Assembly (NCBI GenBank): GCA_016708955.1
Contig: JADJES010000003.1
Span: forward strand, 124,001-188,000
Reading direction: 5' to 3'
DNA from: Nitrosomonas sp.
GTDB lineage: Bacteria; Pseudomonadota; Gammaproteobacteria; Burkholderiales; Nitrosomonadaceae
Length of the DNA: 64,000 bases
The notes beneath the pieces were generated by a model. That model was given only the letters and a program-made list of their open reading frames with translations. It was not told the DNA's origin and searched no databases. The position numbers were made by a program, and so were the translations under genes. Numbering within the stretch: the first letter of the stretch is position 1; each line of letters begins with the position of its first letter. Below, one piece after another: positions 44,679 through 54,055 of this stretch.

Positions 44679-44748
44679 GCTCTATCAAAAGTGTTTTTAT
44701 ATGGTTGTTTTTGCTCAAATATGCAATATTATTTCACTGCAGGAAAAA

Positions 44749-45456
44749 TTATAAAATGATGTCGCATATTTCTTCATTCAAACGCTGACATGTCCGAATT
44801 GGATCGGACGATTGTGTGATCGGTCTGCCAATGACTAAATAATTTGCTCCATTCGCTATGGCTTGCCGTGGTGTTGTAATTCTTTTCTGATCATCTGTCT
44901 GACCTTCATTGGCTGGCCGAATGCCGGGCGTCACCAGGCAAAAATCCTTGCCGATTTGGTTTCGCAGATTTACCGCTTCCAGTGCGGAGCAGACCACGCC
45001 ATCCAGCGAGCAATCATGAGCGAGTCTTGCCAGGCGTTCGACAATTTGTTCCGGCTGGCCTTGCAGGCCGATATCGGCAAGGTCGTCCTGATCCATGCTG
45101 GTTAGTAGAGTAACGGCGATAAGCCTGGTTGATGATGATCCTTGTGCTATTGCGTTGCGCGCCGCCATGAGCATTTTACGCCCGCCCAGTGCATGCACAT
45201 TGACCATCCATACGCCAAGCTTTGCGGCAGCTTTGCAAGCATTGGCAACAGTATTGGGAATGTCATGAAACTTGAGATCAAGAAAGACATCAAATCCCAT
45301 GGTCATAAGCTTCTCCACAAGTTGCGGGCCGGCGGCGGTAAACAATTCCTTGCCCACTTTCATGCGGCATAACCGTGGATCCAGTTTGTTAGCTAGCTGC
45401 AATGCATCGTCCGCACTGGAAAAGTCCAGCGCTACTATGATGCGGGGATCGTGCAT
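44749..45456 (-). CDS. pyrF: Orotidine 5'-phosphate decarboxylase
   Basis: The last enzyme of UMP synthesis, 235 residues, the normal size for the bacterial type I enzyme. The TIM-barrel motifs are present: IIVALDFSSADDA at the start, KVGKELFTAAGP, the catalytic FLDLKFHDIPNTV with the Asp-Lys-x-x-Asp network, VTPGIRP and YLVIGRPIT at the phosphate site. It follows the lapA gene by 21 bases on the same strand, at the 3' end of the aroA-cmk-rpsA-ihfB-lapA series. Confidence 0.97.
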   Translation of the reverse strand: MHDPRIIVALDFSSADDALQLANKLDPRLCRMKVGKELFTAAGPQLVEKLMTMGFDVFLDLKFHDIPNTVANACKAAAKLGVWMVNVHALGGRKMLMAARNAIAQGSSSTRLIAVTLLTSMDQDDLADIGLQGQPEQIVERLARLAHDCSLDGVVCSALEAVNLRNQIGKDFCLVTPGIRPANEGQTDDQKRITTPRQAIANGANYLVIGRPITQSSDPIRTCQRLNEEICDIIL

Positions 45457-45477
45457 GGATTGGATTAAAGCTTGAGT

Positions 45478-45687
45478 TTATTGATTGGAATGACAGCGGC
45501 AGCGGACAAAAATGGCTGTAATCACCGTGCCCAAGGCAAAAAATATCAAAAGTGCTACGCTTAAAGGAAGTTCTATTGATTGATCAAGATAGTAATGCAG
45601 TGTAACCGGCTGAGTATTCAGGGAAGCAAATACAGCGAACACTGCAAAGAGTACAATACGCAAAAGCCAGGCAATTAGATTCATCAT
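45478..45687 (-). CDS. lapA: LapA-type small membrane protein (DUF1049)
   Basis: A 69-residue inner-membrane protein with two hydrophobic segments (about 5-24 and 40-62). The family motif runs …VFASLNTQPVTLHYYLDQSIELPLSVALL… between them. LapA works with LapB (YciM) in control of LPS synthesis. It stands in the usual place after ihfB, but lapB, which normally follows, is missing; pyrF comes next. A 324-base repeat-rich spacer separates it from ihfB. Confidence 0.88.
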   Translation of the reverse strand: MMNLIAWLLRIVLFAVFAVFASLNTQPVTLHYYLDQSIELPLSVALLIFFALGTVITAIFVRCRCHSNQ

Positions 45688-45774
45688 GATGAGTTAGCCC
45701 CTACGAGTTGGTAAATAAATAATTATAAACTTAAAGCAAGTTAGGTTGATTAACAATGACTAAGTTGTAAGTGG

Positions 45775-45996
45775 TCAGTAACTTAACATACCGCTGAAAA
45801 CTTATCTGCGTTGCGGTGTTAAAAAAGGCTCAAAATCGAAGCCCCGAGCAAGTGCCATTTCGAGCAAGAGCGAGAGATCCGTTACATTGATTATTGAGAT
45901 TCCTCACTGCGTTCGGAACGATAGATGCGAATTATTCAAAGCTTACTTAAACTGCGCTTTCCCGGAAGCGCTTCCAAACACGGAAAGCGCTTCCGG
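45775..45996. repeat. Composite intergenic repeat between ihfB and lapA
   Basis: CGCTGAAAACTTATCTGCGTTGCGGTGTT… and, after an interruption, ACTTAAACTGCGCTTTC match parts of the dispersed repeat seen at 13917 and 31742/32850. The inserted piece (about 45840-45935) contains GAGATTCCTCACTGCGTTCGG, like the widespread 'gagattcctcgctgcgctcgg' bacterial repeat. It ends in a hairpin whose arms are CCGGAAGCGCTTCC (45962-45975) and GGAAAGCGCTTCCGG (45982-45996). There is no T run, so it is not a standard terminator. Confidence 0.6.
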
Positions 45997-46011
45997 AGAT
46001 TCTGTTAATTG

Positions 46012-46302
46012 CTACTTATCTTCCTTGTAATCAACACGTTCCCGCATTTCCTTGCCTGCCTTGAAATGAGGGACATATTTCTCAGGTACTTTTACTTTCA
46101 CACCTGATTTCGGATTCCTGCCAACACGCGGCGGCCTATAATTTAAGTCAAAACTACCAAAACCGCGTATTTCTATACGCTGGCCTTCAGCTAGGCTTTT
46201 TGCCATTGCGTCGATAATTGTCTTGACTGAGAGCTCAGCATCTTTGGTGACTAGTTGCGGGAAGCGTGCTCCTAGTCGAGTAATTAATTCAGATTTCGTC
46301 AT
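46012..46302 (-). CDS. ihfB: Integration host factor subunit beta
   Basis: A 96-residue DNA-bending protein that pairs with IhfA. The HU/IHF fold is clear, with MTKSELITRLGARFPQL at the N-terminus, EIRGFGSFDLNYRPPRVGRNP in the β-arms (the conserved Pro that intercalates DNA) and KVPEKYVPHFKAGKEMRERV at the end. It follows rpsA by nine bases, the conserved arrangement in proteobacteria. Confidence 0.97.
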   Translation of the reverse strand: MTKSELITRLGARFPQLVTKDAELSVKTIIDAMAKSLAEGQRIEIRGFGSFDLNYRPPRVGRNPKSGVKVKVPEKYVPHFKAGKEMRERVDYKEDK

Positions 46303-46311
46303 GAATTTTCC

Positions 46312-48024
46312 TTATTGCTCTGTGTTCTTGCTATCCATTTTAGCTTTCAGTAAAGCACCCAAACTGGTTGTTCCAGCATTGACAGGCGCTTTAATTTTTT
46401 GCATGGCACTGGTTTCATCAGATTTATCTTTTGCCTTAATCGACAGATTGATGGTGCGATTTTTACGATCCACATTGATGATCATAGTTTCGACTTTATC
46501 GCCTTCTTTCAAGTGCGTGCGTATGTCTTCTACACGATCACGTGAAACTTCTGATGCGCGCAAATAACCTTCCACTTCATTGGTCAATGCTATTACAGCG
46601 CCTTTGGCGTCGATAGACTTCACAGTGCCGTCAATGATGCTATTTTTATCGTGTTCTGCGACAAAGCTGGTGAAAGGATCGCCTTCCATCTGCTTGATGC
46701 CTAGTGAAATACGTTCACGTTCAACATCGATGGATAGAATGATCGCTTCTACGTCGTCACCTTTTTTATAATTAAGAACGGCTTCTTCACCAGGATGATT
46801 CCAGGATAAATCAGATAAATGCACAAGGCCGTCGATATTGCCAGGTAATCCGATGAATACACCGAAGTCTGTAATGGATTTAATCTGGCCACGGACTTTA
46901 CCGCCTTTCTCATGATTTGTAGCAAACTCTTCCCATGGGTTGGTTTGACATTGTTTCATACCCAGTGAGATGCGGCGGCGCTCTTCATCAATTTCAAGAA
47001 TCATTACTTCGACTTCGTCACCCAGTTGTACCATCTTGGATGGGTAAACATTTTTGTTGGTCCAATCCATTTCAGATACATGCACCAATCCTTCTATGCC
47101 TTGTTCGATTTCGATAAAAGCACCGTAATCGGTTAAATTGGTTACCTTGCCAAACAGGCGGGTGCGTGCTGGATAACGCCGTGACAGCCCAACCCATGGG
47201 TCTTCACTGAGTTGCTTCATACCTAAAGAAACACGATTTTTTTCCTGATCGAACTTGAGCACTTTGGCGGTGACTTCATCGCCGATATTGACCACTTCGG
47301 ATGGATGCTTAACGCGACGCCATGCTAAGTCGGTAATGTGCAACAGTCCGTCAATTCCACCCAAATCAACGAATGCGCCATAATCAGTAATATTTTTGAC
47401 TACTCCTTGTACGACTGAACCTTCTTGCAGATTGGATAATAAGGTTTCACGATCCGCTCCTTGTGTCGCTTCAAGTACCGCGCGGCGTGATACCACAACA
47501 TTATTACGTTTGCGATCAAGTTTGATGACTTTGAATTCCATTTCCTTATTTTCATAAGGTGTGGTGTCCTTGACGGGGCGGATATCCACTAGCGAGCCGG
47601 GCAGAAACGCACGAATGCCATTGATCATTGCGGTCAGACCGCCTTTCACTTTACCATTGACCATGCCGGTTACTATCTTACCGCTTTCCATCGCTTCTTC
47701 CAGGTCATGCCACGCGGTCAGACGTTTAGCTTTATCACGCGAGAGATGTGTTTCTCCATAACCGTCTTCTAAAGATTCAATGGCAACACTGATAAAATCA
47801 CCCGCCTTTACTTCGATTTCACCACGATCATTTTTAAATTCTTCGATAGGAATGTAACTTTCTGATTTAAGGCCAGCGTTGACAACAACGATATTGTAAT
47901 CAACACGAACAACTTCGGCGGTGATTACTTCGCCGGTACGCATTTCCTGGCGTGTGAGACTTTCTTCAAAAAGTGCGGCAAAACTTTCGGGGGATTTCTG
48001 GGGTGCAGTGGAAGCTGTAGTCAT
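46312..48024 (-). CDS. rpsA: 30S ribosomal protein S1
   Basis: A 570-residue mRNA-binding ribosomal protein with six S1 OB domains in tandem, seen as recurring GxVxxITDYGAFVDL and GLVHxSxxxW blocks. The start at 48024 (MTTASTAPQKSPESF) is preferred over an upstream frame start, since it matches the family's N-terminus (ESFAALFEESL). Usual length. It lies 126 bases after cmk and nine before ihfB. Confidence 0.98.
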   Translation of the reverse strand: MTTASTAPQKSPESFAALFEESLTRQEMRTGEVITAEVVRVDYNIVVVNAGLKSESYIPIEEFKNDRGEIEVKAGDFISVAIESLEDGYGETHLSRDKAKRLTAWHDLEEAMESGKIVTGMVNGKVKGGLTAMINGIRAFLPGSLVDIRPVKDTTPYENKEMEFKVIKLDRKRNNVVVSRRAVLEATQGADRETLLSNLQEGSVVQGVVKNITDYGAFVDLGGIDGLLHITDLAWRRVKHPSEVVNIGDEVTAKVLKFDQEKNRVSLGMKQLSEDPWVGLSRRYPARTRLFGKVTNLTDYGAFIEIEQGIEGLVHVSEMDWTNKNVYPSKMVQLGDEVEVMILEIDEERRRISLGMKQCQTNPWEEFATNHEKGGKVRGQIKSITDFGVFIGLPGNIDGLVHLSDLSWNHPGEEAVLNYKKGDDVEAIILSIDVERERISLGIKQMEGDPFTSFVAEHDKNSIIDGTVKSIDAKGAVIALTNEVEGYLRASEVSRDRVEDIRTHLKEGDKVETMIINVDRKNRTINLSIKAKDKSDETSAMQKIKAPVNAGTTSLGALLKAKMDSKNTEQ

Positions 48025-48150
48025 TGTAAAAAATACCTGATTTATCACTCCGGCTGGATTAACAGCCCGCCGGATTGGGTTGGTTAATAAAAGGTTTGAA
48101 TAATCGATTTATTTTTCTTTCTGTAAATCAGATGCTAAAGAAAAATGAGA

Positions 48151-48843
48151 TTATTTCATATCCAAACTCGGGTTTTTTGCATAGATTTCATTATACCAGG
48201 AGAGGACGGCGTCTTGTGCCTGGGATATGGTTAGTGAAGTCGTATCAAGCAGTTGTGCATCAGCCCTTTGTTGTAAGGGCGCGATGCTGCGATTGCTATC
48301 GCGTTCGTCACGTTTCTGGATATCCTGCAATAAGTTGGCGATATTATCACTCATTCCTTTCTCTATCAACTGCTTATATCGCCTTTGTGCGCGAACTTCC
48401 GCGCTAGAAGTTAAAAATATTTTGAGAACGGCATTGGGAAAGATAACGGATCCCATGTCACGCCCATCCGTAACTAATCCGGGCGGCTGGCAGAATGCAC
48501 GCTGACGCTCTGTAAGTGCTTCACGAACCTGTGGATGGGCGGCTATTTGTGAGGCCAGAATGCCGCATTGTTCTGCCCGGATATCATCAGTGACGATAGT
48601 GCCATCTAAATAAATATCTTCATTCACAAAAACCACATTCAAGTTTCTGGCGATTTCGGCGAGTTGATCTGTATTGTGAGTGTCAGCATGGGAGTGCATT
48701 GTTTTCAATGCAACCAGACGATATAGCGCGCCACTGTCGAGGTAATGGAATCCGAGTTTTTTGGCGACCAACTGAGCAATGGTGCCTTTGCCGGATGCGG
48801 ATGGGCCGTCAATGGTAATGACGGGAATTTTATGTGTATCCAT
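48151..48843 (-). CDS. cmk: Cytidylate kinase
   Basis: Phosphorylates CMP and dCMP; 230 residues. The P-loop GPSASGKGT is at about 13-21, followed by YLDSGALYR (nucleotide site), VTDGRDMGSVIFP and RAQRRYKQL in the LID region. It sits between aroA (20 bases upstream) and rpsA, the standard proteobacterial order. Confidence 0.97.
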   Translation of the reverse strand: MDTHKIPVITIDGPSASGKGTIAQLVAKKLGFHYLDSGALYRLVALKTMHSHADTHNTDQLAEIARNLNVVFVNEDIYLDGTIVTDDIRAEQCGILASQIAAHPQVREALTERQRAFCQPPGLVTDGRDMGSVIFPNAVLKIFLTSSAEVRAQRRYKQLIEKGMSDNIANLLQDIQKRDERDSNRSIAPLQQRADAQLLDTTSLTISQAQDAVLSWYNEIYAKNPSLDMK

Positions 48844-48863
48844 TAAACAGTCTTGTTATAGAG

Positions 48864-50180
48864 TTATTCAGGATGGGCGATTTGTGAAAAAATTTCAAAA
48901 TAATCGGGAAAAGTTTTTGCGACACAGCCGGGGTCGTTGATGCGTACCGGTGCTCCCAGAGATGCCAGTGCAAAGCACATGGCCATGCGATGATCATCGT
49001 AGGTATCAATTGTTGCATGTGAGTGCAAGCCATTAGCAGGGGGGGTGATGCGCAAGTAGTCTACGCCTTCTTCAACAGTCGCACCTAATTTGCGCAACTC
49101 ATTAGACATGGCTGCAAGGCGATCTGTTTCTTTCAAGCGCCAACTGGCAATATTGCGTAGCGTGGTGACACCTTCTGCGAATAATGCGGTAACTGCAAGC
49201 GTCATGGCAGCATCTGGAATATGGTTGCAATCCAGATCGATGCCATGCAGAAATTTTCCGGAGTGATTTGCATCTGCACCGCGTGCTTCAATCCATTTTT
49301 CTCCCATGGCTATGTGTGCCCCCATCATTTCCAATGCAGCAGCAAAACGGATATCACCTTGCGCACTATCTCTACCGACCCCTTGGACACGTACCGGGCC
49401 ATGCCCAATAGCGCCTGCTGCCAGAAAATAGGAGGCTGAGGATGCATCACCTTCAATGTTGATATGGCCTGGGCTACAATAATTCTGTTGTGCCGGTATC
49501 ATAAATTTCTGCCAGTTGATGTGTTCGACTCGCACACCAAAACGTTGCATTTGCGCGAGCGTTAATTCGATATAGGGTTGCGAGATTAAGGTGCCGGAAA
49601 CATTGATGAAGGAATCTTTTCCGCTGAGTGGCAACGCCATCAGCAATCCAGTTAGAAACTGACTGGAAACATCGCCTTTTACGGTAACAGAAATGGTGTC
49701 GCTTTTAATGCGTGGATCGGCTGGCTTGATTTCCAAAGGGGGGAAGCCAGGATTGTCCAAATAAGTGATACTTGCACCAAATTGACGTAATGCATCAACC
49801 AGGTCCCCAATTGGCCGTTCATGCATGCGCGGTGCGCCGGATAACCGGTAATGTCCCTGCATTAAAGACAGTACCGCAACTAAAGGCCGAAATGCGGTGC
49901 CGGCATTGCCGAGAAATAAGTCAGCTTCTGTTACTGGGAATTTTCCCTGTTCTCCGATGATGCAGTAATCGTTTATACCTGTTTGTGTGATTGAAACACC
50001 CAGTTTGATAAGCGCATCCAGCATACGTGCCGTATCATCAGAAACCAATAAATCATGAATCTGTGTAGTACCTTCGGCCAATGCAGCAAGCAGAAGAATT
50101 CTATTGGAGATACTCTTTGATCCAGGCAGTTGTATGATGCCATGGACATTTCTAGCAAACGGGAGATCAAGCCATTCCAT
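48864..50180 (-). CDS. aroA: EPSP synthase (3-phosphoshikimate 1-carboxyvinyltransferase)
   Basis: Sixth step of the shikimate pathway, 438 residues. Residues from the start MEWLDLPFARNVHG lead to LPGSKSISNRILLLAALA, the phosphoshikimate and glyphosate site. Also present are LGNAGTAFRPL (PEP loop), SQFLTGLLMALP, the catalytic DCNHIPDAAMTLA and the end motif YDDHRMAMCFAL. The ATG at 50180 is chosen because homologues begin there and the upstream 13 codons look non-native. First gene of the aroA-cmk-rpsA-ihfB unit; no prephenate dehydrogenase gene precedes it here. Confidence 0.97.
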   Translation of the reverse strand: MEWLDLPFARNVHGIIQLPGSKSISNRILLLAALAEGTTQIHDLLVSDDTARMLDALIKLGVSITQTGINDYCIIGEQGKFPVTEADLFLGNAGTAFRPLVAVLSLMQGHYRLSGAPRMHERPIGDLVDALRQFGASITYLDNPGFPPLEIKPADPRIKSDTISVTVKGDVSSQFLTGLLMALPLSGKDSFINVSGTLISQPYIELTLAQMQRFGVRVEHINWQKFMIPAQQNYCSPGHINIEGDASSASYFLAAGAIGHGPVRVQGVGRDSAQGDIRFAAALEMMGAHIAMGEKWIEARGADANHSGKFLHGIDLDCNHIPDAAMTLAVTALFAEGVTTLRNIASWRLKETDRLAAMSNELRKLGATVEEGVDYLRITPPANGLHSHATIDTYDDHRMAMCFALASLGAPVRINDPGCVAKTFPDYFEIFSQIAHPE

Positions 50181-50481
50181 GTTGTATACAGTAGTAAAAA
50201 TTGCTAGATGATATCCCATAAAAACACTCAGAGCGTAATTTTATTGATTTTAAAGGGTGCCGGATTCAGCTGGAATTTCCTGAGTTGAATCGTTAAATTT
50301 GGAAAAATCTTTATTTTACTATCTTGTTTAGGGTAATCTATCGCAGTAAATTTCTAGCGTAGAATACATTGTTAGCTTGAAGCGCTTTTAGCGGCCTGTT
50401 AAGGGATATTTACTATCTGACGCTGGAATAAATTGGTGTAGTAAGATTTTCGTTCTATTTTCACAAAAAGAGGTTGATTGA

Positions 50482-50730
50482 ATGGAAGATGCAGAAATTG
50501 CTTTAATGTTTTCTTTATTGACTATTCCTGTGGCTATCTGGTTGCAGTTATGGGTAAAGAATCGCAGAGAGAAACGGAGAAATGATTTGGGTGAAGAAGA
50601 ATTTGAAAACACTTCGCGGGCATTCATTTCTATCATTTCTGAGGGCACCGCCATTGTCGGAGGGCTCATCATGATTATTATGGGATGTGGAGGGGTAATT
50701 AAGTACGTCCTCAATTTCTATGCTGCGTGA
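50482..50730 (+). CDS. Small two-helix membrane protein
   Basis: An 82-residue protein of unknown function, with hydrophobic segments at about 6-24 and 55-77 and a very basic/acidic linker between them (KNRREKRRNDLGEEEFEN). AAAGAGG lies nine bases before the ATG. It stands alone between divergent aroA and convergent topB. The strong charge pattern and ribosome site support a real gene; no family was recognised. Confidence 0.65.
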   Translation: MEDAEIALMFSLLTIPVAIWLQLWVKNRREKRRNDLGEEEFENTSRAFISIISEGTAIVGGLIMIIMGCGGVIKYVLNFYAA

Positions 50731-50848
50731 TTTTTAAGCTAATTGGGAGACTGAAGACGTCCGGGTAATCAGGCGATACCCGGATGTTTTTTCTGTGATG
50801 CGTTGATGATTTTTCGAGAAAAGACGGATAATCTCTGGGTCCTACTCG

Positions 50849-53365
50849 CTATGAAGTAGCCTTACTTGTTGTTTTGGCTTTAGATACTTTTGTTTTTGCT
50901 TTTGTTTCAGTTGTTTTCTTTGGAGCTTTCTGCTCAAACTCAAAGCCTATTTTCCCATCCGGATTTCTGACCAAGTAAGCTGAAAAAGGTCTGCCTTTTT
51001 TGGAAATGAATTTTGTGAGCAGGTCTGTTTTTCCCGTTTCCAGTAGTTTTGTGATTTGTTCGCGTTCTATCGGGCGGGTAAGGATGATTTTTCCGGTTTT
51101 AAAATTGCAGGTACGGGTTGCTCCGACGGATTTCTCACAAACATACTGTAGGCCATGTTCATAAACAGAGTGACCGCATTTTGGGCATTTTCCTAATGGA
51201 ACTTGATCGCTGAAATCAACTTCGTCATGGTCCTCATCACTGTTGCCAAAATCAAATTTCATTTCAAAAGCTTCTGTTAGTTTGATGATGGCATTAAACG
51301 ATTGTCCCATTTTGCTCCGGAAACCTTGCAGTGGTCCTACTTCGCGTTGGGTAATTAAGGTTTCCATTTCATCAACCTCAAATTGGCGTCCGGCTAGAAT
51401 TTTCCAGAGTGCAAAATCACATTTCTGGCATTGAAATTTTTTATAAGTTTCATGCACGATACCACCACATTTAGGACAAGGGGATTTCAGTAAGGAGAAA
51501 TCTCCAGCAATGGTTTCACCGCGATGGGTTTTGGCTTGTTCCACAATATGGCTTGTCATTGCAGCAATTTTCTCCATGAACGCAGTGCGTTTTAGGTGAC
51601 CTTGCTCAATCTGGCGTAACTGAAATTCCCAGTTACCTGTTAATTCAGGTGAAATAAGTTCGGGAATCTTTAGACCACGTAATAACGTGATTAGTGAGAA
51701 AGCTTTGGCAGTTGGGTGAAGCTCGCGCCCTACACGCTGTAGATAATTCTCAAATACCAAGCCTTCTATGATAGCCGCACGTGTTGCCGGCGTGCCTAGG
51801 CCTTTTGCGCTCATAGCCGCACGCAGTTCCTCATCTTCAACGAGTTTTCCTGCGCCCTCCATGGCGGAAAGTAATGTGCCCTCATTAAATCTCGCGGGTG
51901 GGCGAGTTTGATTCGCGATAACGTTAATTTCTTCAGTGATAACCGATTCACCCGGGGTAATTGCGATGAGTGTTGTGTCATCTTCCTGATCATCCAATTT
52001 GACTGACTTGCCATAGACCGCCTGCCAGCCCGGATTGACCATGACTTTACCTTCGGTTCTGAAAGGCTCGTTTTCAACCCGGGTGATGCGGGTGGTAATC
52101 AGAAATTCGGCAGCGGGAAAGAAAATTGCTAAAAAACGTTTGGTAACCAAATCATAAAGTTTTGCTTCGGCTTCGTTTAATTTTGCCGGATTTAATGAAG
52201 TGGGAATAATGGCAAAGTGATCTGAGATCTTAGCGTTGTTGAAAATACGTTTATTTGGAATTACCCAGTTTGAAGCCAGGATCTGTTGGGCAAATTTTCC
52301 ATAATCCGTAGTTCTTAAGCTTTGCAAAGTATCTTTAACTGTGGCGATATAATCTTCTGGTAGTGCGCGTGAATCAGTTCGCGGGTAAGTCAATACCTTA
52401 TGTTTTTCATATAATGCTTGAGCCAGCCCAAGTGTTGTTTTGGCAGAAAAACCAAATCGACTGTTGGCTTCTCGCTGTAAGCTGGTTAAATCATAAAGCA
52501 ATGGGCAGATTTCTTTGCTTGGTTTGCTTTCTTCGTTAACGTGACCGGGTTTCCCCTGGCATTTGTCACGAATGACCTCGGCTTTTTTTTGTTCCCAGAG
52601 TCGTTCAGGTTTTAATTCTTGATTGACTTTATCTTTGCTGAATTTTTCATCAAACCACTTGCCGGCATAGTTGCCATTGTCGGCTGCAAATGTGGCATGA
52701 ATTTCCCAATAGTCCTGAGGACGGAATTTCTTGATTTTTTCTTCACGTTCGACAAGAATCGCCAATGTAGGTGTTTGTACCCGCCCAACTGTGGTTTTAT
52801 GAAACCCCCCTTCTTGGGAATTAAAGGCAGTCATGGCGCGCGTACCATTGATTCCGACCAGCCAATCTGACTCTGAGCGACTGACGGCAGCTTCAGCCAG
52901 CGATTGTACTTCCGAACTATCCAGTAATTTGGTAAAGCCTTCCCGAATCGCATCGGGTGTCATGGATTGCAGCCAAAGGCGTTTGACCGGTTTATTGATG
53001 CCGACATGGCGCAGGATGTAATAAAAAATCAGCTCACCTTCCCGTCCTGCATCACATGCATTAATAAGCGTATCCACATCTTTACGTTTGATGAGCTTGC
53101 TGAGCAATTTTAAACGAGAGGAAGTTTTTTCGATTGGGTTCAAATCAAAATGCGGTGGAATAACCGGTAGATTAGCAAAGCTCCATTTGCCGCGTTTTAC
53201 TTCATACTCTTCTGGAATAGCCAGTTCGAGCAAGTGACCTACTGCCGAAGAGACGACATACTGGTCGTTTTCGAAGTAATCAGTGTGTTTGGTAAAGTTA
53301 CCCAATACCCGGGCGATATCTGCGGCAACGGAAGGTTTCTCGGCAATAATCAGCGATTTAGTCAT
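50849..53365 (-). CDS. topB: DNA topoisomerase III (TopB)
   Basis: A type IA topoisomerase of 838 residues. The Toprim domain starts KSLIIAEKPSVAADIARVLG and includes NACDAGREGELIF. The active-site tyrosine lies in VLTYPRTDSRALPED. The C-terminal part has two zinc fingers (CPKCGG…CQKC and CPKCGH…C) and a Lys/Thr-rich tail (…KTKVSKAKTTSK). ATG 53365 is preferred because the catalytic domain begins there; 14 upstream codons are not conserved-looking. Plasmid- and chromosome-type TopB both occur; the topB-smg-dprA order is typical of the chromosome in betaproteobacteria. Confidence 0.96.
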   Translation of the reverse strand: MTKSLIIAEKPSVAADIARVLGNFTKHTDYFENDQYVVSSAVGHLLELAIPEEYEVKRGKWSFANLPVIPPHFDLNPIEKTSSRLKLLSKLIKRKDVDTLINACDAGREGELIFYYILRHVGINKPVKRLWLQSMTPDAIREGFTKLLDSSEVQSLAEAAVSRSESDWLVGINGTRAMTAFNSQEGGFHKTTVGRVQTPTLAILVEREEKIKKFRPQDYWEIHATFAADNGNYAGKWFDEKFSKDKVNQELKPERLWEQKKAEVIRDKCQGKPGHVNEESKPSKEICPLLYDLTSLQREANSRFGFSAKTTLGLAQALYEKHKVLTYPRTDSRALPEDYIATVKDTLQSLRTTDYGKFAQQILASNWVIPNKRIFNNAKISDHFAIIPTSLNPAKLNEAEAKLYDLVTKRFLAIFFPAAEFLITTRITRVENEPFRTEGKVMVNPGWQAVYGKSVKLDDQEDDTTLIAITPGESVITEEINVIANQTRPPARFNEGTLLSAMEGAGKLVEDEELRAAMSAKGLGTPATRAAIIEGLVFENYLQRVGRELHPTAKAFSLITLLRGLKIPELISPELTGNWEFQLRQIEQGHLKRTAFMEKIAAMTSHIVEQAKTHRGETIAGDFSLLKSPCPKCGGIVHETYKKFQCQKCDFALWKILAGRQFEVDEMETLITQREVGPLQGFRSKMGQSFNAIIKLTEAFEMKFDFGNSDEDHDEVDFSDQVPLGKCPKCGHSVYEHGLQYVCEKSVGATRTCNFKTGKIILTRPIEREQITKLLETGKTDLLTKFISKKGRPFSAYLVRNPDGKIGFEFEQKAPKKTTETKAKTKVSKAKTTSKATS

Positions 53366-53531
53366 GAATTTTCCGGGAAAAGCAACTGACCATTGATGTG
53401 AAATCAAACATGTTGTTTGTTACTACTGAGTGATTAATGTGAATAGAGATTACAAGCATATGTGATGAGTATATTGGACATACGCACACCAGCGCTTATC
53501 CGTTATGACCGAATGAAGGATACGATTAGTC

Positions 53532-53990
53532 TTAATGCCGGTAATGAGAGTCGCTGACAATCAATAATTTCTCAAGGATGACATCGTCGGTGAGCTGGTT
53601 CTGAATCCACAGTTCTGTTAGAACAATCAGTTTGATTTTTTCAAGGCTGGATGAATTTTCATCCATCGTTAGCACGCGATCGATCAACAGTTCCCTTTGT
53701 AGCGGGTTAATGATGCCAGCTTGTTCCAGAAAGAAAATAAATCCCCGGCCTTCAGTGTCGATTCTTTCTATTTCATACTCTGTAAAGCAGCGGAAAGAGT
53801 CGTTTTCTGCAAAGCTTGCCGGATAATTGCCGATATCGTGGCGTGCCAGCTCCGAGAGCCAGTTCAGCGTCTCGCTAATATCTTCATCTGCAAATCCGGC
53901 CATGGTGAGTTTGCGAGTCAGAGTGGCAGAGTCAGGGTAGCTTCCTGAGTCAAAATAATTTTCAAATAAATAAACGAGTATATCGAACAT
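53532..53990 (-). CDS. smg: Smg family protein (DUF494)
   Basis: A 152-residue Smg/DUF494 protein, MFDILVYLFENYFD at the start, with SATLTRKLTMAGFADEDIS and IKLIVLTELWIQN segments typical of the family. The molecular role is unknown. It follows dprA by 65 bases on the same strand; the smg-topB neighbourhood with dprA is conserved in many proteobacteria. The start at 53990 is the family start; an upstream extension would overlap dprA. Confidence 0.93.
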   Translation of the reverse strand: MFDILVYLFENYFDSGSYPDSATLTRKLTMAGFADEDISETLNWLSELARHDIGNYPASFAENDSFRCFTEYEIERIDTEGRGFIFFLEQAGIINPLQRELLIDRVLTMDENSSSLEKIKLIVLTELWIQNQLTDDVILEKLLIVSDSHYRH

Positions 53991-54055
53991 AATTGAGTGT
54001 AATAAGTTGCAAGTCTGAATACAGACCGGCAATTTCTGGTTGATCTTATCCGATG

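Noticed and set aside
45962..45996. Terminator of ihfB
   Set aside because: The hairpin is strong but no T run follows on the minus strand; kept as a repeat/hairpin only.
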